NCBI GenBank assembly: GCA_016758965.1
Contig: JAEPRB010000170.1
Span: 1 to 13,030, forward strand
DNA from: Circinella minor
Taxonomy: Eukaryota > Mucoromycota > Mucoromycetes > Mucorales > Lichtheimiaceae
Reading direction: 5' to 3'
Length of the DNA stretch: 13,030 nucleotides
Shown: one piece after another, positions 1 through 8,051 of the stretch
Numbering within the stretch: the first letter of the stretch is position 1
Layout of the letters: every line of letters begins with the position of its first letter
The notes under the pieces: model-generated
What the model saw: the letters and a program-made list of their open reading frames with translations, nothing else
Databases searched by the model: none
Told to the model about the DNA's origin: nothing
Program-made: the position numbers and the translations under genes

Positions 1-822
1 CGACCATAGCTGCCAAAGAATACTCAGATTTTCTATTAAAAAAGTCTTCTTCATTATCAACAGGTGCATATGACAATACAATACCAGTTCCGTCAACACA
101 ACCAATACAATTAGGAAATCCTGAAGAACTTTGAATTGTTTCCTTGATATTGTGTTTTTCTGCAGGTGTTGGCCAATATACTTCGTCTGTTCGATGCCGA
201 AGAAGAGCAGTGATCACCCTGTTGACATATAAATCACTCGTATCAGCTCCAATTCCAAAATGTCTAGCAACTTGTCCAGCAGAAGCGCCATTGCCGTACA
301 TCCCAAAACGATAAAGAGCAACAATCAACTGCTCTCTAACAGGAGCTTGACATATATAAGAGTTATTTTGAAAGACTTGATCATTCTTGATCTTATCCAC
401 AAGATCATAAAATGCCTCATAGGTCATACGAGCATCTTGTTTGAATTCTTTTTCTGGGAGATTGAATACAAGTATACAACGCTACTCATGTAATTCGAAG
501 TAGGGATCGTTCCCCAGCCCTTTGATTCTAAATATGTTGAACTTGCTATAGCAATATGAATCATTTGGGTGGGTGTTAAATCGAAAAGATCATCATCATT
601 ATTGCTACAATAGCTGTAGTCCAAATCCGTATTGATGTCTTGCTCATCAATGTCATCAAACATTTCATCGTCGTCCAACATGAAAGTTGAATTATTATTA
701 AATGGATTGCCCATATCAAGATCATCGTCATCATCATTAAATAAAAAATCACTGATAACTTCTGCAACAATATAGTCTGCAGTCATATCAAGAATTTTTT
801 TATGGTCTGAAATGTTAGGCAT
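1..822 (-). pseudogene. PIF/Harbinger-type transposase (DDE_Tnp_4), 5' part, frameshifted and cut by window edge
   Basis: The minus strand encodes a Harbinger-like nuclease that cuts and pastes its own element. The ATG at 822-820 opens a frame with a strongly acidic N-terminal tract (runs of D around 690-760) that stops at 426-424. The continuation lies in another frame, open from 481 to base 1. It reads LPEKEFKQDARMTYEAFYDL at about 452-393, then LIVALYRFGMYGNGASAGQV (about 327-268), then CVDGTGIVLSYAP and FFNRKSEYSLAAMV at the left edge. The VDGT motif (Asp codon 94-92) is the first catalytic Asp block of DDE_Tnp_4, and FxNRKxxYS follows it as in the family. The later D and E blocks would lie left of the window. 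The frame change falls within 424-482. A 38-nt intron (485-448) could also bridge it, but would drop the conserved LPEK segment, so a frameshift is preferred. Family assignment is secure; the break is likely. Confidence 0.82.
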
Positions 823-922
823 AATAAAAAAGGGTTTTAAAATGAAGTAAAGCAAAGAAAAAACGAAGTATCAAGAAATCTTTATTATAATATTTTTATG
901 CAAAAAAACATTTGTCCAAAAA

Positions 923-1032
923 GGGGTCTCAAAGTACTTCCTAACGATTTCTTCTCTGATTGGCTACTTTCAGAATCTGCTGCGAATATCTGTTTGTGAA
1001 TATTTGGAAAAATTTTGATGCTTGAGACACCC
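923..1032. repeat. Short imperfect inverted repeat, candidate end of the Harbinger element
   Basis: GGGGTCTCAAAG at 923-934 is nearly the reverse complement of CTTGAGACACCC at 1021-1032. Read on the minus strand, the outer arm begins GGGTGTCTCAAGC. G-rich starts of this kind are common at PIF/Harbinger termini, and the arm lies just upstream of the minus-strand transposase start, where the 5' end should be. The flank reads ATTAA rather than a clean TTA/TAA junction. The other terminus is outside the window, so the assignment is weak. Confidence 0.3.
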
Positions 1033-1292
1033 TATTAAATCTTTTAGTCTTTTAACAATTGAATAATTGACCTGACTAAAGTTTTCTTTGAGCATAGAAG
1101 CCTCTTAAATACATTATAAGATTTCTCTTTTATGGATTCAGACATAATATACCTGAATATCAGAACTCCAACAAACCATATTTCTATTCCATTTCATATA
1201 ATTTATTACTTAAATACTATCACATAGTATATTATTTCTTCTTTATTTTATACATTTATTCGAAGTACTTCAATACATCTTTCTGTTTTACT

Positions 1293-1298
<6 letters not shown>

Positions 1299-1326
<28 letters not shown>
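1299..1326. repeat. (AT)14 microsatellite
   Basis: Fourteen uninterrupted AT dinucleotides. A shorter AT run lies at about 1974-1990. Confidence 0.95.
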
Positions 1327-1329
<3 letters not shown>

Positions 1330-1584
1330 AATATTTTATAGATTCATGAAGTCTCAATACCTCAAGGATGGCAGGTTTTAGTTTTCAAAGGCCACACCAG
1401 ACTGTATCCACTCAGTCCTTTTCAGTGGTCCATAAGGTGTCCGCATTAAGCCACAGCCAGACTGCATTCTGCATGAATGCATTTCACTGATAGTACTAAT
1501 AGTAAGAAATTTATAAATGGAAGAAAAGTTTGAGATAATAATGAAAAGATATTTATAATAAAACAATTCAACCATCATTTTTAG

Positions 1585-1896
1585 ATGTACTATCAGTTGA
1601 AGAAAGAAGTCAGCAAAGGAAGCTGTGAAGGCACAAATATGTCTAGCAATGAAGAAGATGAGACTCGAGGGGTAAACACCGAGTATAAAGATAGCAGCAG
1701 TGGGGATGAAGACGATGGCGTGGTGGAGCCTCTTGGCTGGGGGACCTAATGGGAGGAAAGCTATTATGACATGTTGGATTCAAGAAGTGGCGTTTGTAGA
1801 TCCAATATTGAATGGCTTGAGGTTGAAGAATTTATCAATAGATGGGTTCTTCATGGTGCTGATGGCAGGTATTATCCTCAAAGCATATTACAATAG
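1585..1896 (+). pseudogene. Unidentified relict coding frame with one internal stop
   Basis: One reading frame runs from ATG 1585 to TAG 1894-1896 (about 103 residues) and is interrupted only by TAA at 1747-1749. The first half is hydrophilic and acidic (SSNEEDETRGVN, SSSGDEDDGVVEPLGWGT). Straight after the stop the same frame continues with coding-like sequence (WEESYYDMLDSRSGVCRS, then EEFINRWVLHGADGRYYPQS). Both halves are richer in GC than the flanks and use varied amino acids, which suggests a formerly continuous exon. TAA is one transition from CAA (Gln). The ATG is directly preceded by TTTTTAG, so 1585 may be an exon boundary rather than the true start. I do not recognise the family. 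It could be a decayed transposon accessory protein or an unrelated gene fragment. Confidence 0.4.
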
Positions 1897-2488
1897 TAAT
1901 ATGCTTAAAAAAATATAAAAAAAAATTATTTGTCAAAAAAATTATTAGAAAAAAAAGCAACTTGTTTGTAAAAATATATATATATATATAAAGCTATGTT
2001 TGTAAATAGAAATATAAAATTAATATTTTTTTATAATAAATCAAGAAGCATTATTGTTTGTTTAAATTATTTCATTATTTATATTTATGTCAATACGTAT
2101 TGATGATTAAAAGATTAAAAATGATTCAAACCATAGAAATATACATCATATTGACAAAATATCCTAAATATTGTGAAGATATTGATGGCCCATTCTAAAT
2201 GTTGTGAAAATATTAATAGTCTATATTAAATGTGGTGAAAGTATAGTGGAAATATTGAACAACCTTGAAAATCCACCTAATCTATCTATAGTTGCTGGTT
2301 CTCAAACAGTCTCTTTACTGATTGATTGCCTGGTTCGTTAACCAGGAAAAAAATTCAGCTCAGCTGTCTTGACTGATTTTTTCTCTTTTTGGCTTCCCGC
2401 ACCCTGTACCTTATTTTCTAAATCCTAATGCAGCTTAATAAACTCTCTTTTTCTTCCTCTGTCTTTTTATTTTATTATTAAATTATAG
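1897..2488. other. AT-rich intergenic DNA upstream of the KDZ gene
   Basis: No gene is recognised. A small hairpin (CCTGGTT at 2329-2335, AACCAGG at 2340-2346) is visible. A pyrimidine-rich tract ending in TTATAG at 2488 looks like a splice acceptor for the first visible KDZ exon. The matching upstream exon and true start codon were not identified; a GTACCT around 2406 is one possible donor. Confidence 0.5.
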
Positions 2489-5400
2489 GTCGCTTGAGAA
2501 AACACTCTTTATATTGTTCTATTGACGGGCACACTAGCAGCAATGAGGAATTTGATATTATTATAGATGGACCAAAGTGTTCAAAGCGAAGCAATAGTTG
2601 CGAAAGACGACAACAACAGCACGAGGAGCAACAGTACCAACATCAAGAATCCCAGAGATTAGATCTTGACAACACGAACAGTCAATGAGAACATGTAGAT
2701 GACATGTTGGAACAAGATCATAGATGTGACGGCAGCGATGAAGGGAATGTAGAACCAGTATCACAAAGGCGCCCTTATAAAACTCACCGCTTGAGCAAAA
2801 AGGAGCGCTTTGATACTAGTTGGGTAGATTTGCTTCCAAAGCTCAAAAGTGCATATCCTCATGGAATTGCTAGGAGCCCAATTGACATTCAATCATTGGA
2901 TACACCAGAAATGCCTGACTGTACTTGCGATGCAAAATACAAGAGACAGCAAACAGTTACTTGTATCTTTTTGTGTGGTAAGCATCTATGTTCAAAGAAA
3001 ATACCAAATGATTAAATACTGAGACATAACATATTGTGGGTTTAGGGGTACATCAACATACTTTCCAACACTGTAACAACTGTCCCGATGAGCAGCGTTC
3101 TCTTCCTGTTGTGCTTTTCGAAAAGCATCTGTTTCCCACTACTCCCACCAACACAAAAATAGCAATTCACATTTAAGTAATTCGTCGATGCCATAACATG
3201 AGATTGGTCGGTCGTGTACCAATTAACACCATTTTTGAATTGATGAAAGCTGATTATAAAAAGACTGTAAGCGTTATAATAAGAACAAATCTACCATTGA
3301 AAATATTTATTAAATTTATGAATTAGCTTCTTCCTCCTACATTGCGCAATACATTATATCCAGCTCTTGTCAACTATTCCAAACTCAAGCTTCTCTTGGA
3401 TAATGACATTAATTTACTGTGCAACATACAGCATAGAATATGCCCGATCTGTTCCCAAATGGTATATATTATTGAAAATGAGTTAATGATTCTACAGGGC
3501 TACGCACTAAATCTAACTACAATTTACAATTTAAAAAGAAATCTGATGGGTTAATGGTGCCAATTTCAATGGATGGAAACTTCCAATTGAAAAGATTTAA
3601 TCAAAGCTTTGATTCTTCCGCTGTTGATCCCTGTGCAGAGATTGTAAATACATTGTGGAAGGCCAACAATGATGTTGTTACTTCCGGGTACAAAGTGAGT
3701 ATGTGTTTTTGCTATTTAATGTTATAATATCATGTCATATGGCTAATTCGATACCATATAGAAACGTGACCGTTCTTCAATAGAGAACGTAGCGGACTCT
3801 TTGGCTAGTAGTAGCTCTCAAGCTGAACTACCTAGTACGGACAACTACTGTGAAGGATGGAAATCCCTGTCAAAATCTGGCTTAAGGAGCACATTTTTCC
3901 CAACTACTGGTGTTTTTGCGGCCATATGTTCTCGCCATGATTTTGTTTTGGGCTTTATGGACATGCAAACAACTGGAGAAAAGTAATTGACTTGAAATAT
4001 TATTTAAAGAAAAGATAAACGCACTAATGTGCTAATTATATTTTAGAATTGAGTATCCGTTAAGCATATTGAACCAAGTCAAAGCGACATATGGCACCAA
4101 TATATGCATTGCTTATGATGTATCATGCAAACTTGGAAAAGCAATAGCAGTATGTATTATTAAAACTAATCAATTATATACTCTTTGATTCTAACTCTTT
4201 ATCAAAAGTATACTGAAAAGGTATCAGATCTGAAGGAAGCACCATTGACCATCGGTGCTTTCCACATATATGGTCATGAAGCTTCGTGCCAAGCACAATA
4301 TCACCCAAAGCTTATTCCAAATCTTGGCTTGATTGACGGTGAAGGTTGCGAACGGTTTTGGTCATATATAAGCCCATTCGTCATACCAACACGATACATG
4401 ACAGAGTTCAATCGGCATCTTTTCTTGAACTTACTAGTAAATCAATATCACGAACAAAAGTTCGAAGCACTTGGTAATTAAATATCACTTGATATAGTTA
4501 TGGTTAAGCAGTATTAATCTCTTTAACTTGCTTTAGGACGAACAATTTCAAAAAAATATAGCAAGGCGAACAAAATTCTTAATGAAACAAAAAATCAATT
4601 AAGAGGCTATGATGTCCAAGCACTTCAGCAACAATGGAGTGAATATGCGAACTCACTTCGCCAAACTGCAAGTTCTGTTTTAAGAAGCAGACAATTAAAT
4701 GAAACTGATAAAGTACGCTATGCTGTCCTAGCCTATGACTTTATCAATAAGTTAATGCACACTCGACGTACAGGTATTTAAAATTAGATTGAGTTATGGA
4801 CCTAAAAGAAGATGTAATATCTTATAACAAATATTATAAAATAGGACATAAGCGTGCTGTAACTCTGTCAACTCAACTTAGCAAAGCTTTGAAAAAAGTA
4901 ACTACAGCAGTTAACAATTACAATAGAACAGTGAATGAATCAGAAGGTATGTATTATGTAACATAAGCCCTACATTAGATTTTTTACTCACAATTAAAGT
5001 ATATAGCAGTTCATGCAAATGATATACTTAAAAAAGACAGTAATTGGCGTAATGAACATGACGTTGTTAATGATCGAAACAATCCATACCTTGCAATGTA
5101 TCAGAATAAAAGAGCAGAAGAAGAATTAGTAATAATCAAGGTTTGTATTTATAATGATAGTGTTGTTGCTTTATGTTTTTCTAAATCATATTCCTCTTTT
5201 GTAGAACGAAGCCAGATATACAATTCTTTATTCTGCAGGCCTTCTTATTCGTCTACGTGCTTTAATAGATAGCCTTCAGGATACTGAGGATCTTGAAAAA
5301 CATGGGTTTATAGTTTTGCTACATGCAAAAATGACCCAAGTATATTATTCCTTCAATCAACATTCAATTCTACTTGGACATGTAGTAACTGAAGAAGAAA

Positions 5401-5594
5401 TAGTAGAAGTTAATAGGATGATTACAGATGCAACTGTAGCTTCTGTGTTTGTGGAATCACAATCAGGAATAGATGACGATTGTGCTTCTTCAGAAGATGA
5501 TAAGGATGACGATGAAGACGATGGCAATGACGAGCTTGAAACAATAGCTGCTTTGTTAGAAGAACAAGTGAATTCTGACACAAATGATAACTAA
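2489..5594 (+). pseudogene. KDZ (Kyakuja-Dileera-Zisupton) transposase with N-terminal cysteine cluster, 11 exons, inactivated
   Basis: Spliced by GT-AG rules, this reads as a KDZ-family DNA transposase of about 830 residues. Exons: 2489-2977, 3046-3266, 3327-3461, 3498-3694, 3762-3982, 4047-4149, 4209-4473, 4537-4773, 4845-4946, 5007-5140, 5205-5594. The introns are 36-71 nt. Family blocks in order: the cysteine cluster (PDCTCDAKYKRQQTVTCIFL, then CNNCPDEQRSLP and LFPTTPTN), HRICPICSQ, SMDGNFQLKRF, TGVFAAICSRHDFVLGFMDM, IAYDVSCKLGKAIA, GAFHIYGHEASCQAQYHPK, and GLIDGEGCERFWSYISPF. An alpha-helical tail and a very acidic C-terminus follow, ending at TAA 5592-5594. Lesions: TGA at 2686-2688 in exon 1, TAA at 3174-3176 in exon 2, and a one-base frame mismatch between exon 3 (CPIC frame) and exon 4 (DGNF frame). 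The real 5' end is not seen; ATG 2704 follows the TGA. The exon chain from 3498 to 5594 is fully open and spliceable, so decay looks recent. Confidence 0.88.
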
Positions 5595-6285
5595 CATGTC
5601 TTTGACCTTACATTCCTATCCTCATACTAACTTCTTTCTTTTTTATATTACTAAATATTTCTCTTTCTGTTCTTTCTTATTTTTACTTTTATTTTCTATC
5701 TTGAATAACTTTTTCTGTGTTTATTAACTCCTTATTTTTTATTAACACGTTTTTTATGGATAGACTATCCTATTATAATAATTTATTACCAACGTGATAT
5801 CACATATGGTACAACTGTCCATCTTGTGCCCACTACAAGTATTATGGCTTTTATGATCATTAATAAACCCGTTATCAAAAATGAGAATATTAGTTAAGAA
5901 GAACCTGGGATGATCTTGGCGACTTAATAACTTAATTATAAATAACATCTACTATTGTTTATAGATACGTATAAACAGTTGGACGTGGTTTTCTTTATAA
6001 CTAAATCTTTTTCAGGTATAGTATCTAGACTTTTATTCATCTTGTTAAAGTTACATAAAAGAACCGGTTCAAAGATTATATTCTATTACATGTTATTGTA
6101 AGATGAAAGGGCATATATTGTGGCCTTTGGGATTTACACAAAAGTAGTAGATCATTAGCTTAATGTACAGTCAACAAACCGAAAAAAAACAATGAAAGTA
6201 TGAAAGGCTACATTACTATGAGAAACAGAACAACGAATAAATCTATGAAATGCAATTCAAATGACTGGCTGGATTACCATGCCGC

Positions 6286-6336
6286 TTCGGTGACGTGGAT
6301 CGATCCTTGTGACGGATTTGATAATGGATCGACTTT
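6286..6336 (+). repeat. 51-bp direct repeat, copy 1
   Basis: It matches 6490-6540 at 48 of 51 positions, and all three differences are transitions. It contains the perfect palindrome GGATCGATCC and a second TGGATCGA. Weaker similarity continues on both sides (GGATTAYCA upstream, T-rich DNA and AATAGACAA downstream). In copy 1 a short ATG frame crosses the repeat, but copy 2 has a stop and an indel there, so conservation is at the DNA level, not the protein level. Function unknown. Confidence 0.85.
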
Positions 6337-6489
6337 ACTTTTATTTTTTGTATGTGTATTTCCTTTTTTTTAATAAATATCTTTCTCTTTTAATAAAATA
6401 GACAATAAATCAATTTGTTATTGGTATTTGGATAACTTTAAACGTTATTCGTGATGAAAATAATATAGAATTGGATTATCACTATTCAT

Positions 6490-6540
6490 TTCGGTGACGT
6501 GGATCGATCCTCGTGATGGATTTGATAGTGGATCGACTTT
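6490..6540 (+). repeat. 51-bp direct repeat, copy 2
   Basis: Second copy, 204 bp downstream of copy 1 in the same orientation. It has the same GGATCGATCC palindrome and is followed within about 40 bp by a GTT-rich microsatellite. Confidence 0.85.
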
Positions 6541-7779
6541 GTTTTTATTTTTACTTTTATTCGAATAGACAACAGTGTTGTTGTTGTTGTTTTGATTATA
6601 TGAAACAAAACAAGAGAAATAATGTGGAGGAATAGCAGAAAAAAATACATATACACATTGAATAAAAACGTTTAAGTAGCATAAAATCGAGAAATAACAA
6701 GAATGCTCTTTTCTTTTGATTTCCCTAATCCCTCTTTACTGCTTTTGTCATTTTCGTGTCTTTCTATACTCAAACTATCAATAGTTCTATTTATACAGAC
6801 AGCTAAAATAAATAAGTATCAAGTATTTGGAAATAGATTCTTGTTACATACTTACATATGGTACTTAATATGTCTTATTATATTATTATCAAAAGTCAAA
6901 ATATATACCACTACAGTATAGAATAACGCAGTTATAAAAGTAAACCGAAAAAAAATGATCAAATCCACTCAAAAGTTTCAAAAGAGAGATATAGTAACAA
7001 ATCTATATCTACTATATTATATATACTATACCTATCCAAATAAATAATCTAGTTTATAATGTAAATAGCAATATTTTATTCTTTTAGTTTTATTAATATT
7101 TTATATAACATAAAGTATTACTCATAAAGATGATATCATAATACGAGTAAAAGAAATCATGGTCTATTCCCATATCAATGAAATTTTTTTATTATTACGT
7201 ATTGGGCTTACGTAGGACGCAATCAAATTATCTATTTAAATATTAAATATACTATTATCCCTTTTTCACTCACTCTGTTGCAGTTAGAATATCTTTCTTT
7301 TGTTATACTATAGATAACCGATATAGCAATTATTGTACTTGATAATAAGCATACCAACCATATAGAAGAAACGTACTTATGAATTTTTATTTACATTTAA
7401 TATACACTATAAATATATCTGATTTATATATTATTATTTGATTTATTTATTTTTATGTTATTTATACGTAGATTTATATTATGTGTTATTTTTTTCTTAC
7501 ACTTCTTTAGTATGTAATTGGGAGTATTTCATTTGTAATGATAGTAATATTTTAAAGGTTCATTATTATTACATATAAGCAAATAATAAAAAGTTGAACA
7601 ATTAACTTATTTATTTTTACATATATTATATTATTAATTGACTTTATTTCATATTGTATCATATCAGCTTTTCTCAACAGCAATTTATAATTTAATAGAA
7701 ATATGTAAAGATAATTTTGGTTATTGTTAGTTTAAAATTAATGTAATTCATTATTCTGTCTTAATTTTGAAGAGAATTA

Positions 7780-7801
7780 CAGTGGAACCCCGTTAATTTC
7801 A
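7780..7801 (+). repeat. Left terminal inverted repeat
   Basis: The sequence starts CAGTGGAACCCCGTTAATTT and is preceded by TA at 7778-7779. It matches the reverse complement of 11876-11897 with one mismatch (C/T at position 12). The CAGTGGAACCCCGTTAA start is characteristic of Tigger-type pogo elements. Confidence 0.93.
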
Positions 7802-7810
7802 TATCTGTTA

Positions 7811-7836
7811 ACTTTCACATCCTCATTATTTTCACA
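7811..7836 (+). repeat. Subterminal repeat box 1 (left end)
   Basis: This 26-bp box starts ACTTTCACATCCTCATTATT. It matches 11828-11853 at 24 of 26 positions in the same orientation, and 7871-7895 more loosely. TTCAYA motifs recur about every 15 bp from the terminus inward. Such boxes are plausible binding sites for the CENP-B-like transposase (inference). Confidence 0.75.
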
Positions 7837-7870
7837 GAAATTCAGGGAATGGAAAAATTGACTTGGTAAA

Positions 7871-7895
7871 ATTTTCACATTCTCATTTATTTCAC
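7871..7895 (+). repeat. Subterminal repeat box 2 (left end)
   Basis: ATTTTCACATTCTCATTTAT... is a diverged second copy of box 1. It is followed by ATGTAAG (7902-7908) and TTGAAACCTTAACGGG (7916-7931), which resembles the inner part of the right terminus in the same orientation. Confidence 0.65.
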
Positions 7896-8051
7896 TTTCA
7901 ATGTAAGCAGGGGGGTTGAAACCTTAACGGGAGTAATATATGGATTTATGGAAATTATACTATGCAAGTATGTATTAATTTACTATAATATATTAGTGAA
8001 TAAAAAAAGAGAAATCCCAGCTATTAACCATAGAAAATATTTATATACAAG

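Larger units (their letters stand above)
823..1584. other. AT-rich non-coding stretch between Harbinger relict and next gene relict
   Basis: This is mostly low-GC DNA. It contains a candidate inverted repeat (923-1032), an AT microsatellite (1299-1326) and a GC-richer island at about 1360-1490. The island carries a 40-codon ATG frame (1368-1490, +) and an overlapping open frame on the minus strand. I recognise neither product. A GT...AG pair at 1502-1584 (GTAAGA ... TTTTTAG) has the look of a fungal intron leading into the relict that starts at 1585. Confidence 0.5.
5595..7777. other. Long non-coding AT-rich region
   Basis: No convincing gene on either strand. The longest frames are short, AT-driven and hydrophobic (for example 6703-6921), with no recognisable motif. 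The stretch holds the 51-bp direct repeat pair at 6286 and 6490 and a short GTT microsatellite near 6577-6591. The GC-richer tract around 6270-6335 stands out from its surroundings. Confidence 0.6.

Noticed and set aside
448..485. 38-nt intron to rescue the Harbinger frame
   Set aside because: The GTAGCG donor is weak and removal would delete the LPEK residues expected by the family; a frameshift is more economical, though not proven.
2494..2688. Apparent start of a separate small gene at 2494
   Set aside because: The codon is TTG, not ATG, and the frame continues past TGA 2686 into the KDZ exon; it is part of that gene.
5754..5948. 64-codon minus-strand frame with several Cys
   Set aside because: No recognisable domain, no splice or neighbour support; explained by the paucity of stops in this tract.
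6245..6380. Small ATG frame across the first 51-bp repeat
   Set aside because: Copy 2 of the repeat has an indel and stop in the same frame, so it is not maintained as protein.
6703..6921. 72-codon plus-strand frame, hydrophobic
   Set aside because: AT-rich chance frame; no motif, no conserved context, and the minus strand over the same bases is equally open.
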